From Climacium dendroides (taxonomy: Eukaryota > Streptophyta > Bryopsida > Hypnales > Climaciaceae): 64,000 nucleotides of DNA. Shown piece after piece: positions 12,728-25,673 of this stretch (positions within the stretch are counted from its first letter, which is position 1; each line of letters opens with the position of its first letter). A model generated the notes under the pieces. The model saw nothing but the letters and a program-made list of their open reading frames with translations, made no database searches and was not told the origin of the DNA. The stretch spans positions 31,062,001-31,126,000 of the forward strand of contig OX467082.1 in assembly GCA_950106755.1 (NCBI GenBank), given 5' to 3'. Made by a program: the position numbers and the translations under genes.

Positions 12728-12821
12728 AGAACGGTTCATGAAACCCAACCACTTTTGCCCGATGAAGCATCGGAATTAATTCATTAATTTAAGGTTGCTC
12801 GAGCAACGGACTGAGGGGGAG

Positions 12822-13024
12822 TGTAGGATCCTCTGAAAAGTCCGCTACTTATCCAGGTACGTTACTTACCTCATAGGTATGTAGGTTGTTAGCGTTAGTT
12901 ACTTAGATTCTTGGCTGTTCTTCCCCTGCCGCCTTGCAAGGGCATATGTAATTCATGTCATACTTCGTTAATCTCACCTGTGTGGTGGAAATTCAGTCTC
13001 ATACATCTTTTGTGAGTTATATCA
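12822..13024 (+). repeat. 3' LTR of the copia element
   Basis: A 203-bp copy beginning TGTAGGATCC and ending ATATCA, preceded by the polypurine tract at 12811-12821 and followed by AATAA (13025-13029). It holds the uninterrupted version of the site where the MITE entered the 5' LTR. Confidence 0.88.
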
Positions 13025-13091
13025 AATAAGCACTTGCAAAACCAAAAAATTCTGGCCATGCATATGAATCTTCAACTAGATCAACGAGGAT

Positions 13092-16000
13092 TTAGATCAT
13101 GGCAGGATAGACTTCAAGATTCTTCTTGAACTCATCGATGTTGTCAATCACGACCTGCCTTGTCATGGAGGTTTTGCTTACAGGGTCATCAACGTCACCT
13201 TCTTGGGCATTGAGTCCTACTACATAGATACACAGATGCCTTTTCGTACGTGAACGAGCCCCAAGAAAATGGCGACACCAGTTGATCAACTCCTTTTTGG
13301 TCACTTTTACTAAATGGGCAGCCTGGTGCTTGGGAGCATCAAACAAGTACCTGCAGTATCACATACAAAATGTTACAACTAGAGTGTCACGTACTCTTGC
13401 CAGTTGCCATGCAGGTGTTTATTTTCATTTTCATGCCATGAGCATTATTTTTAAGAAACATATACAAAAGTATGAATAATACAAAAAGCTTCCATTGGCA
13501 GTAAGATTTGGTTTATATTAGGTAACGTTCAAGGTGGTTAATTGACTAGAACAGACCTGTGATGCCAGATTTCTTCCCAGTAGCGATCACTGTCCTCTAA
13601 AAAAGAACAAGGCGTGCCCAGCTTTTCAGCAAATAGTGATTCCTTGTGACATAGGAACTCCTCTTTCTTCATGCTTGTCTGCGCAATCACATAAATCGCA
13701 GAGTACATGAAAACAGCCTCCTAACAGGATCCTTGAAATCAGTGTCATGAAGATTGAAGTTCAATTATCTCCCAGTTCTCAAGACTGTAGAACGACTTGG
13801 GAGTAAACATTTGAAGCCTACGACTTTAATATATTTTTGTTATAAATTAGATTCAGGAGCATCATGAAGAAAATCTTTCCAGAGAAATTCAGATGTGTTT
13901 CAGCAGAGGTCTCCTTAAGGTCATATCAATCATACCAAGTCCTCACTATGTATCATGGAGAGGCCTTGGTATCGTCGCTATGATCATTGAGATGGTGTCA
14001 AAGATTCTTTAAATCAATTTCTAAAGTTCCTCAAATAATCTAATTTTACTGAAAGCACTGTTCTACTGGCCCTGAGAGTGTTTTCGGGTCTGCAACATTG
14101 CCTTTGCCCCGAAGAATACTGTTTTTGTGAAGATTCAAGCTACTGCTCCACTTGGGAGGAGGCTAAATCCTTCCAATGTGGATTCTTGAGCCTGGAAGAG
14201 TTGTAAGATTCAAGGCATACATGATTATGAATCTACAACTCTTCCCTCAAGAATTACAATGCACCACAAATCTGGGCTGAGTGAAGATGATGCATTCAGC
14301 TCTCAATCATTAAAGTTTGCAACCATAGATTAGTCCAGTCACGGTTGAGCTAAATACCAGTATTTGGGGTATCTTCTTGATGAAAGCATTAATGCGACCC
14401 TCAAGGTATTGGGGGCTATATTTTGCAGACTGCACCATAAAGGATATGCCCAATACTCCATGAAGCAATTGGCTTTCACACTCTACAGTGTATCCCAGTT
14501 GCTCCTTTGTTCTGCACATAAAAATTGGCGCAATTCAAAATGGATACACGTACGTAGGCAAGTTCTCCTCGCATTATACTCCACGAGTTGGTTAAAGGAA
14601 CTGGAAAATTCTGATTTCCATTAAATTAACAGAATCAATTGTAACGGGGACATGGATTCGTTGGAAAATGCAATATATATAGCTTCCCAGTTCACTAAAC
14701 AAACACCTCCAAAAGACTCCTTTACAACACTGTGCAAAGATAGTAATCATATGCCTCCATTAGTTTAACAAAAACAGAATTCTAGGAGTACTAAAAAACA
14801 TGCAGAGTACCTAAGTTGATTGAAGTATGGCTCAGATATGATATCTTCGAACAACTCAGTCAAGCATCTCAACATAATGGAATCCTTCCCCTGATCGTGT
14901 CCAATTTGGAAATATGACTGAAAAGGTCAAAGATAGGTCAATTAGAAATAAACTTTTGTTAATGTTGATCAGCCAATCGATAATTATGTGAAGGTAAGTA
15001 AAGTATGTCAAACAATTGTGAGACAAAATAAGCATATTATAAAGACATGCTCATGAATGTTCTAATCGTACAACATGATCTTCATTCAATGGCCTAGAGG
15101 TAATAAATAACAAGGAAGTACCTGAACTACTGAGTTTTTTTCAAACTCACATCTGCAGTTCACCTTATACAGTAAAGAAGTTCCAGCCGGTAGCTTGACA
15201 ACACAATTTGTAGGCCTTTCCGCAAGTGGCAATGGTCTACTGACCAGTGCTTCCTTGAAGATTTTGGCTATGGCCAGGGCCTCCTTCCTTTGAGCGTTGC
15301 CGTCTATGAAACACTCGATATATGTCTGCAATAAAAAATAAATATCCCAATCAATTCAAGTTGACGGACTCCCAATCCAAATCTACTCAAAGATGCCTCT
15401 AATTCAGTGCTGGTTGCTGCTACGTTAAATACTCAAAAGGAAAAAAGCTACAGCCAAGTGTGTCAGATCAAGAAAGATGCAATATCTAATTGGGGCACGG
15501 TCTCTTGCTTAACCCAATTGGACCTCAAGTATGCTGTAGCACATGTGTGGACTTTATTTTGTTCAATTTTATTTCTTTCTTGACCATCACATGCAATATT
15601 CTTCACTGATTCTGGTGGTAATAAAGTTTACCCCCATCTGAACTATATGTTTTACCGCATGATCAATCGAATTTGTCATTTCAGAACCATGAATTCTTGG
15701 TCTGGTAGTGGTTAAATACAACTACTCAGGTGATTTAATTATGTATCTTCTGCAATATACCAATAGCATACCATGAGAATCAAAGTACAGGACAAAAATG
15801 CACTCACTTTGTTGAAGAAATTCGCAACAAACTTAGTGAAATCTTCAAAAGTGAGACTTGGCAAATACTCCGATCTGTGGTCAACGTCCCAGAATCGATT
15901 GGTCAATACTTGTTTTAAAAGGTACGTCGCGTGTTCGGTCGGTTTCCCATGAGCCCTTTTGTATTCCTCTGATATGATCTCCACTGTGCTCTGCATAAGC

Positions 16001-19000
16001 AAGAAGTTAAGCTTCTCACTCGTCGTACTTCATCACTTTCATGGCTTCAACACTAAGATGATCACACTACAGACTGAAGCAGTACAAGAGCGTATATGTC
16101 AGAACGAACCTTGAATTCCTCTTGCCTTGGTGTGAGACCCTTCATGTGATTGGCAAGTTCTCCAGCGAGTAAAGGGAGCTTGTCGCTAAATCCGAAGATT
16201 TTCAACTCTATCCTATATCCCGACAAAGAGATTGAGGTCTCCAGCTTTGCAGAGCCAGCCTAAGGCAGGCAACCACGCGTTACAAAATAAGCGTTTGGCA
16301 TTTGCCACTTGTAATCCCATCATAGGAAGAAGTAGACATGCCATTGACCCCTCGACCCAAGTTTCAATTGGCTTAGCAAATTCAAAATTGGGTCAAACCA
16401 GTTGAAACTTCCTACAACTATCAAAGATTAGGTATTAAGCCCTCCACAAGAAAAATGGCTTGAGAATCGTGTCCATTTCTTGACGAACGTTCAAAATTTC
16501 ATGAAATACAAGCGGTTCATTCCCGTGGTTTATTCTCGTCTGCCTAGAGAGCAAAATTTGGTCATATAAGGAAGTTTTTTGCAAATCTACTATTGACGAT
16601 TATGTGGGTAGAGTGCACAAGAAGGGAACTAAGTTTCTTACAATCTTTTTTTTGTTTCAGGGTTTATCACAAGCTTTTCCAGTTCTCCATTTTCTTGCAA
16701 AAAATCTTGCAATCATTTCTGTGCTGTTAGTGTGTTTAGTGCATGGAGAAGGGGAAGCTTGCGGTCAATGGCATGCCTACCATAACAAAGACATGAAATC
16801 AATGCGTTATACTATTAACAAGAAGGAAATGGGAACGTCAGTTGCAGGTACTCACCAAGTACAGTGTCTCGCTTAGTTGGGAGTTTAAGGTAGTCAGGTA
16901 CAATTGAGCTAATATCGCATCAGTGATTTGCATAGAAGCTGGCCAGAACATGATAGAGAAACATGCGTGTATCCGCGGAGTGTTGAACATCCCGTTACAG
17001 CGGTGCCAAACTTTGAGTGCAGCAGAGTCGATAAGACAGCTTGGATTCTTCAACACATCCGCATTGCTGGCGAAGACGGTGAGGTCATGGGGAATGAATT
17101 TATTGTGCACTGGCATGTGAAAGGCTGGGTCCACGGATGGCGGATCTGCCCAGAGTTTCAGAATGTTCTCTGGAATCGTCTCCACTTTGAACGGGGTTTC
17201 AAACCAGGGTTCAATCTGCACATCTGACCGGAAAACGAGCTCCCGTCATATATATTATTTGCGCACAAGTGAATATAATAAGACTCCACGAGTGAGACAA
17301 TAATCAGAAGAATATAAAAGAGTTTTAGCCGAGATTTTATGGTTTTAAAACGACCAATTTGATTGATCATACTGTGAAAAATATACTCCGTAATTCACAT
17401 AGGGTCATATCAGTGAAGAACATTGCATGTGTTGCCAAAAAACGAGTCACACAAAAGAAAGTTCTCATATGACCACCTCAAACGCGCAAAATGTGCAAAC
17501 AAACATGAGGCCTAATTTGGTCCTCCTGGTCCTGTTGGGTTTAAGTTGGAGTGATTACCAGAAGCCGTTCTATCGAAGTGGTGCAACAAAAGATCCACGC
17601 GCATATTAGCTGGGGTCATTTTAGAGAGGACGTCAATCACCAACTCTGGTTTCCACAAGTCGTATGCACAATCCCCATATATGATATGCGCTTCCGGATA
17701 CAATTGCATATTGGCTATCAGAAATTTCAACAATTCATTTGTCAAAACTACAGAAATTGTGTTCAAACATCAGGTCTCTGTTTGAGGTAGACAATATTCA
17801 AAGCATCAGATTTTAAGCATTTCGTGTGCGGTACACGAGTCCACCATATTGCTCTTCACTAATGCAAGTGAAGAGCTCATGTCTACTGAGAGCAAGTGAG
17901 AGTTGTATTGAAGACTATGGATCATTCCAACAACATTCCTTCATTTACTAATCTTTCTCACAAAGATAACAATCATCACAGTTAAGAAGAGGATAGGCTT
18001 CCATCATATGGATTCATATGCAGGAAGACTCACCTTCGCTCCTAGTAGTCTATATGATTTCAAAACAAGCCACATCTTGAAGTAAAAATGAATAAGAGGA
18101 AAAAATGAAATTGGCGTAAGCAGGCACGACAAATCCTGCGATTTTATTGTCTTCTGGCATGACAGGGGTATGACAGAGTCATGACATACTAGCAAGACCG
18201 ATTGCGTACTCGTCTGGAGAGGGATCAGAAGAATATTCGAATTCCAATTTGCGGATGGTTTTCTGCTCCTGAAATAACCACTCTTCTGGCCCTTTGGATC
18301 GTATCATTTTCAAGTACTGGAACAAGAGTCCAATCACCTCCATGACCTATACATTCACTATGAACCACAAGGTCGGAATTTTTTCAGAAGAGTCCTCGTG
18401 AACATCAATATAAAGCCGATGCTCGAGATCTACCTAAACTCCAATAGAGCTTGACCATACATTGAATATTAAAGGTCTGTCAGTGTCTCTATCTAATACT
18501 GAATATGATTTGAGTTCCGAAGAGGAGAATAAGAACTTAGAAATGAAATTAATCAAAGAGCATGGGAAGCATAGGTCATACATGTTCAACACCTTCCGCG
18601 GTGAGAGTCATTGTAACTTGAAACAAGTACACGATCGAGTTTGTTTCAAGTCCATTGCCTCCACAACCTGCAAGTATACTTCTGGCCCAATTTTGGTTCG
18701 CGAGCACTGCTAACAAGCCGCCTTGACCTTCTGCAACACAATTAATGGTGGAATGCCTTAAGAGTTTTAAAATGGATTATTTAGTAGTCTGAGAAGCATT
18801 GTATGTTATATCAAAACAGGGTTGTTGCTCAAAGACAGGAGTACAGAAAAGCTAAAAATTGCCAAAAGTTTGAAAAAGGGTCAGCTTTTAAAGGTACCGT
18901 GACCAAGAAGGTAACTACAATAGTCGTGAGGTTTTGTGAGATAGGCGCTCTCCTGGCAGGGGAGGGGGAAGTTGATGATCAACAAAGTGCGCTCCGTGCC

Positions 19001-22000
19001 AGCAGCCACTCGGTACAATCGATTTGGCTGCCAAATGCGGCAAGCTTCACAATGAATATTCTCTTGTGACCACCTTCCTTGACCACCTTCCTTAACTTCA
19101 CCAAAAAGTTCCACCACCCACTTTTGCAAGGTTTCCAATGACTCTGAAATAGGAAGCACAGTAGATGATTGAAAAAGATGAATCTTATTTACAGTTCTAG
19201 AAGATAACCTAGCTGCGTTAATTAAACCCTACCAATTGCAACGCCATTTCAGGCATATCTAAAGTAAAACCTGAGAATTTTCTAGGTTTTCTAGAATAAC
19301 TCTGAGGAGTGGGTTTTCTACTAGTGAAGAAAGTCTGAAATTAGCACTTTTGAGAATTTGCTCATGTTTTTGAAATACATAAAAACTATGCTCGTTCATA
19401 TGACACCGACAAATAGGCAGGAGGTTTGATGAGCTAGGGCTTACCACCCACCTCCACCAAGCACAACGAGTTTCATGCGTCCTGCTAGGTAGTGATTGTG
19501 AAACAGTTGCAAAAGCTTGGCTCGCATATCGATTCCTTGTTTGGCAGGCTCACTTTGCAGGCTTTCCTTGTTCCCTGCAACCACATTCTATTATGCTAGA
19601 TGCTCCACCTATAATTAACACGAAGAAATTCTAAAAGAATCTAAATTCACACCGTAACAAATCTAGCAGCGATTATTCACCAATTAAACTCTGTCAGCTT
19701 TTTTTTAGATTCGTTCAACCAAATTTATGATATTAATCATTTAGGATTGAGATTCACCCCAAGCGAAACGATGGAAGGGATGGGAAGGAAATGCTGTATG
19801 ACACTGCACTTGGGCAAGACGGGTCATATCATTGCCCGCAGCTTGCACAAACTCTGTTCAGAGCAATCGGGACATATTAAGATTTAAATTAACCGCAATC
19901 TGAAATAGATACACAGGTAGACAAACTGGGTCATCGCAAAGCCTTCCTACGTTTTGTGCATGAGTTAAATAAAAGAGAATATTTCAGGTATATTCGGACT
20001 GTTACCGGATTCGATGGCTTGAATTTCTCTATCCATGGACTCTACCTTGACCAGTGGAGAAATAAAAAACTGCGAGAACCTGAATCCATCAAAAGAACAG
20101 ATGAAGGCATAGAATTGGCGAACATCTACATGAAATGAACGTCATAGAATATTAAACATGGCTCACTTTAAGAATTCCCAAAGTTAATTATCCTGGCTGT
20201 AGGAATGAAAGTTATGGAAACTCGTAAGACCTTTCGAGTGCGCCCCTCAAGCATTGGTTTCTGACTTCGAAATGGAAACACGTAAATTCCTGGTCCGTGT
20301 ACGCATTGGAACTGCCTCCATGCCGTGACAGAAATTTGTCATACTGCAAAAAGCCATACCGAATTTAGTCCCAAAATGAATGGCAATCTAAAGAATATCA
20401 CATGACTTCCGAACAGAGTGCAGTGGGTAGAAAGGTCTGAACAGTAAATCAATCATCAAGATGAAGCTGAGTCAACTCAATATCACAAAAGAAATAACAC
20501 AAAATAGTTCAGCAGTTTAACAGTACATCGTGGGAAATTAACTCTGGTCCAATAGCTGAAGTACTTCCATTGACGTAGAAGACAGCAATATAAGGACTAC
20601 TCACTGCAATTTATGTTACAAAAAGATTCACATTCTCAAAAATTTAAGATAAGAGAGACAGGCAGAGCGTGTGGTACGTACCTCATTCTCATTCGGGAAC
20701 TTGGCACTACCCAAAAACAGCATGTGCTCTGCAGGTTCAAGAATCAATGAGCACCCATTTCTTTTCAGTTGATTATGGTCTACAAGCTTGTCATTCATCA
20801 TTCAGCTGGACGAGTCCTGAAGATGAGAAACATCTCTAAAGCAACTCTGAAAGCGAAGCAAAACATTTCAAAATTTTTATTGTTCACAGAAACAGTTCCA
20901 TACAGGTTGATTCTGACCAACACTTACCAAGATAGTGAGCGAGGCCTGGTGCTTCTGGGGGATCCACCATGCTCCCCACTCCCACACACATGGCAGCTGC
21001 AGCCTGACGTTAGGCACCGTGGACACGTCATTCGACGACAAAACCCTTTGAAAATCAACCATTTGAAATATTCTTCTAAACCCTAACATATACCCATCCA
21101 TGTATACCTAATCTTGCCATTCAGGCAGGTGCAACACGAGTAAAAACAAATGATGGATGCAAAATCATGCGTAGGTTCCTTCATACGTTCCTCTCCGAGC
21201 ACATGTTACACATAATTACCTCCAATTAAAATTGTTATTATCAATATACGAGGCGAGGGTTCAGTGATCCAGGCAGCGCACATTTTGATTTGATTGCTCC
21301 TGCGCTGAGTCCTCGGTCTTGTCCTGCTTCAGCCTATTGACCTTTTTGCCCTGCTTGAACCTACAGTAAGTCGATGCTGTGTTTGGAGCCCCTTCTTCAT
21401 CTGTAGGCCCACTTTTGCAACCAAAGAGAAAGTCAGTTCAACACTGGTCTACTAACAGAGTTTCTGTTTCAAATCTCCCTGGTAATTAGTAAACTTCGTC
21501 TACTAAGTTCAACAAATATCTTCATAGCATGTACTGGAGAATCTATTAGATCACCTGTTCATGTCAAAAACAACTGATCGAAAGCTGCAGAAATATGAAA
21601 CGTACTTGTATGCGTCACTCTCCTACATCCAAGACAACTATGTTGCGACTTACGAGACAACTGGTTTCATGTGACCTGGATGATACGGCAGCCGAATCTT
21701 CCTCTCGGACATGAAATCCTCACCACCTACTCCTGTCGTAGGAAAAGTACGTATGAGCACAAGGGCAATCAGAAGGACAAATTCTCCATGTTAAAAGACC
21801 TGTTACAGATTCGGCATATTCCAGAAAGGACGCATTTTGAAGGACGGAAATTCTGGTAAGTATGCCATCACCGCATACCACCCCAAGAACCATTCATTCT
21901 GCATATTTTATGACAATTAAAATATTTCAGATTCACCACAGGTATGCATATATAGAGAATGCTTGCCCAGCGACCGCGCACCAACCAAAGGTCGTGTGGT

Positions 22001-22384
22001 CAATCTTATGAAAAAAAAATTCCAGTGCCAATCAACCTACATAACTTTTGAATACATATCAAATTCTTTCAAACTGTTTCTCATAAAACGTAATCAACAA
22101 AATCAAGTATCACCAGGGCGAAGAATTTCTTTACTATGTTTGAGTGGATACATACCCGTGCAAGTCGATGGGAACTTCGGCCATTGAAATGGAAAGCGTG
22201 GTTCCTGCTCATGGGCATCACGTTCCGGTTCGTCATAGCCAAACTCGTCGTCGTCTTCCTCACTGTCCTCTGGGGTGTCCGCCACGTTTGGGTCAGAGAT
22301 GAGCAGCACTCCCAAGCCATTGCACAACTTGATCAGCTTATACCTCCGTCTATCACGCGCTGCTTTCACAATAGGACGGGCCAT
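13092..22384 (-). CDS. Nardilysin/insulysin-like M16 zinc metalloprotease
   Basis: This gene encodes a peptidase of about 1043 aa in the M16 insulin-degrading enzyme/nardilysin family, enzymes that enclose and cut short peptides. Twenty exons fit GT-AG sites with unbroken phase: 22156-22384, 21282-21400, 20928-21003, 20682-20728, 20231-20343, 20006-20079, 19758-19853, 19452-19574, 18898-19143, 18582-18730, 18190-18346, 17559-17714, 16856-17223, 16110-16259, 15808-15990, 15122-15325, 14811-14917, 14358-14511, 13557-13678, 13092-13350. The inverted zinc motif HYLEH is at residues 139-143 and spans the exon 3/4 junction. Glu213 and Glu220 match the remaining catalytic and zinc glutamates. An acidic stretch at residues 36-61 before the catalytic core, and a C-terminal LRTKEQLGY segment, favour the plant nardilysin-like branch. 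The ATG at 22384 is chosen because an in-frame stop lies upstream. The gene is divergent from the MORN gene. A copia element begins 63 bp past the stop. The exon 2 acceptor is the least certain boundary. Confidence 0.93.
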
Positions 22385-23001
22385 CACTAACCGAAGCAGT
22401 CTATTCCTCGAAGCTGCTCGCAATGCAACAAGCAGTCAAGCTCCGAAAACTGGAGCAATTCAAATCAGCATTCGAAAACCTAGTGCCGTCTTCAAAAAGA
22501 TTGACTGGCCGCCTGGCGACGCCCCCACATGACTTGATGTCGACAGATACGAAGCGACGGGAGCTAAAACTTCGCTAAACTACCGTAAACAAACTTCCCT
22601 TTCGTCGTCCTCAGAGAGCAAACTCTCACTACCAAACAATCTGGACATCGCGTCCCCGCAACTGCCCTAAGACCGGCAAGACCGTTCAAATGGAGAAGGG
22701 AAGAATGTTCATCCTCGGGTAGTCACGCATCCTGACACCAAACCAGACATCGCTGCATCCAAATGACGAAATTCAAAGCAATTCAAACCCAGAAAGATTC
22801 ATTCTGTAGAAAATGCAGAAAGCTACTCATGGAGATCTGATTCAAAGCTTCATTCGATAGGAAATGCAGAATCTCGTAGCGGAATAAAAAGCTATATCCC
22901 ATAGAAAACGCAGGATTTCAAAGCAACTGACATCCACATTCTGAAACCATTACCAGATATACATCGCTCCAAAGGGAAGTAGCCAGAACTTCGATTCCGA
23001 C
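22385..23001. promoter_or_regulatory. Divergent intergenic promoter region
   Basis: These 617 bp separate the start codons of two divergent genes, so they must hold both 5' UTRs and promoters, possibly shared. Three related blocks of the form TAGAAAATGCAG occur at about 22806, 22857 and 22901 (spacing 51 and 44 bp). No clear TATA box could be assigned to either gene. Confidence 0.6.
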
Positions 23002-25673
23002 ATGGAAAAGCCCGTGATCAAATGCCATACCAGGACGAGATCGCCGGACTCTCCCCCGCCGCAGTCGCCTCGACCCCCCCACCCCCCTCTATGGTCCGTG
23101 AAGAAGAAGAAGAAGAAAAAGGAGGGTAGGAAGAAGGGTGAGAAGGGGCCGCAGCCTTCGAACAAGCACCCCGACATCGAGACGCCGTCCCTGACGATCG
23201 TGGAGCGAGCGCTGAAGCCCTACAAGGGCGTGACGAAGACGTGGGCCGTGCGCTACCTTCATCCGCCGCCGTCGGCTTACCATGACGAGCAAGGGCGCAT
23301 GCGCGTGTGGGGGAGCAGCGGGGGACGCTACGTCGGGGACGTCTTCGGTGGCTTACCGCACGGCGTCGGCCAGCAGTGGGTGCCGCTCGCGGCGCTTAAA
23401 GGGAAAGAGCATTTGTTGTATGAGGGCGAGTGGGAGTTTGGGGACAAGACTGGCAATGGCATCTTCTTCTATCTCAACGGACAGGTAAAACGAGGGACGC
23501 CCCGTCAAGCTCATGGCTCAGGAGAAATCCAAAAGGTGCATCAATGTTTGGAAGTTTTGAAGAATTTCACAGTCAATGTGCAGCGGTAATAGAATAGAAT
23601 AGGATAGGATAGGATAGTTAGACGAGGAATAGATTGGGACACGAAAGGATATTGGTCCAATTTCCGTAGACACTGTAATAAGACATAATTTGTCCAATTT
23701 CCATTTGGGATGATTTCTCCTGTGCGGCGAGGGACTGGGGTATACTGGCCTACTTGCTATCAGTGCATGCATCCCGCAGTGCATCGTGATTGCGTGGTTT
23801 CTGATTTCGCAAGCTGATAGCAAGTAATTTTGTGGCAGATCGCTACACGACTGCCTTGCAATCAGAATCTTTGACACCAAAATGAATTCCATGGCGCAGG
23901 AGTACCGAGGTGGAGTGCAGAAGGGCGTGCATCACGGCTACGGCGCCATGCGCTACGCCAATGGCGATATCTACAAGGGAGATTGGTGGAGGAGTCGGCG
24001 ACATGGCCTCGGTACTTTTGTAAGAATTGATTTATATGATCGATGGGTCCGTTGTAAGTAGGATATAACTTGTATATCCGGACGAGATTTCAATGAACCA
24101 GCCATTGCATCCATCTTTCTGAGATCGATATAATCAAGCATTCACTTCACCAAATGCTTCCCTCCTGCATTACACAATCACCCAATTGAAACACACACCC
24201 AAATTTGAGAAAACTCGTTTCATTGCAGCTACTGTCTGATCGCTTGAAATGGTTTCATATAGCAACTATGCATCGATCTCTAACTTTCTTTTTCTTGCGC
24301 TGATCAATTCGCAAAAATTAGACTAGAGACTAGGTGGTGATGGTCATGGTCATGCTGAGGGTGGCAGTATTACAACGATGGCGCCACCTACGTGGGGCGC
24401 TGGACGAAAGACAACCGCGACGGGTGGGGCACGAATTACTGGCCTGACCGTCGTCGCAAGTACGAAGGCGAATGGAACGGCGACGACCCCATCTGCGGCC
24501 GCTGGTCCACCATGAACGCCATGGATTTCCAAAAGCTCTCCACTCACGGCCTCACTTGGCCTCCTGCTCTGGACGCGATCATCAAAGATGGCTACCCACA
24601 GGAACGAGTGCAGGTAAGTTCTTAACACTTGCTCGCTTGCTCTTTCACTGGAATTGTATCAGCACTCATTAGTTCAGATTGCGGTAGTTATGGCGACGGC
24701 CTTGCAATAAATGCCGAACAATTTTGCAATGGTTTAGTGCAACACTATGCAATGTATTTGCAATCAATTTGGGATTGCAATATTATTTTGCAACAGTTTT
24801 AAGCATAGATGCGCATCCCTCCATGCCCAAGTCGAGACTTTTGACACAAGTTGACAGAACTTTCTCAATGATTCGCAATAGACCGTGAGTGTACTGTACA
24901 GGACACAGGATGGAACCGCTACAAAGCCACTGTGCAACGTAATTGGTGATGTGTTACAACCGCTACTTCCTGTTGTAGTACTGAACCTCAAATGTATCGA
25001 GTTCTTTCCGAATTTCATGTGATTCACAATCTATTCTATCAGGTAATACCCACTCGAAGAATGTGTTGTGTATGTGTTCCTAGGTGCCATTCCAAGGACT
25101 GCGATACCCAGAGTCTGTGTTCTTCACCAGAACGTGCGCGATGCGTTCCAAGCGGCTTGAGGGCGTGAACATCGACAGAATGATTGAACGCGTGAGGAAC
25201 TCACACCCTGTGAAATTCGGTGCTCTTAAGTAATTTTGATGCTCTGCCAGTTTAGATGAGGTGCAATTTCGATATGGAAATGGTAGACAGAGTCGGAGAT
25301 TGGAAGTATGTTGAGTGATTGTTTGCTTGGTTGAACGTCAGAATGATGGAAGGCAGATTGGATCGTTGAGAGTAGAGCAAATGGAAGCGTTGTGGCATGC
25401 ATTTGATGAATTGAGTCCTGGATATTACCGGCGCACGCGCTTGCATTTCATCCACCTGCGTCGGCTTCTTCTTCTGGCTCGCCTCGACCCCGACAATGAA
25501 TTGGTACGCACTACGCAGCCTCACCCTCCGCTCTCAAACTCTGGGCAACCAAACTTTGGGTTGCATTGCAGGCAACTGCACGAACTGATTTGTCCTACTT
25601 GTTACGAGCATGTGATGATTACTTTTCACAAGGAAGGAATGTTTTTATCAGTGATATTTGTGAAGACTCTTGA
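23002..25673 (+). CDS. MORN-repeat protein, six exons
   Basis: Exons 23002-23484, 23900-24019, 24368-24613, 25084-25191, 25342-25503 and 25572-25673 join in a single frame with every intron in phase 0, giving about 406 aa. Residues 1-60 are Pro- and Lys-rich (a seven-Lys run at 34-40) and probably disordered. About six MORN units follow between residues 109 and 247 (for example YEGEWEFGDKTGNGIFFYLNG at 140 and YVGRWTKDNRDGWG near 209). MORN repeats bind lipids or proteins and are common in axoneme-associated proteins such as MORN3, which the central part resembles. The C-terminal 120 residues lack MORN units and are unassigned. If exon 4 were not spliced, translation would stop at 25231-25233 and give 332 aa; the longer form is preferred because two further open exons follow with good sites. 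The role in sperm flagella is inference. Confidence 0.82.

Larger units (their letters stand above)
6180..13024 (+). mobile_element. Decayed Ty1/copia LTR retrotransposon
   Basis: Both LTRs start TGTAGGATCCTCTGAA and end in ATCA. The element is flanked by the 5-bp duplication AATAA (6175-6179 and 13025-13029). A TGGTATCAGAGC primer-binding site, typical of copia elements primed by initiator-Met tRNA, follows the 5' LTR, and a purine tract CTGAGGGGGAG precedes the 3' LTR. Gag and pol remnants lie in copia order (gag, protease/pre-integrase, RT, RNase H) but carry stops, frameshifts, a large deletion of most of integrase and RT, and an inverted block. The LTRs differ at many sites, so the insertion is old. 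Internal stretches of unlike sequence (about 8900-11165) suggest later insertions. Confidence 0.9.

Noticed and set aside
18371..18460. Possible extra exon (DLEHRLYIDVHEDS on the minus strand) in the protease
   Set aside because: The frame and phase do not fit the neighbours, and the exon 18582-18730 joined directly to 18190-18346 already gives the conserved family sequence.
23089..23292. Minus-strand frames opposite MORN exon 1
   Set aside because: They are shadows of the GC-rich coding exon. The plus-strand frame has MORN motifs and consistent splice phase.
25231..25233. TAA as the end of the MORN protein
   Set aside because: Splicing from CGC/GTGAGG at 25191 to 25342 and then to 25572 keeps the frame and adds two open exons, so the longer model is preferred. 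The short form remains possible by intron retention.
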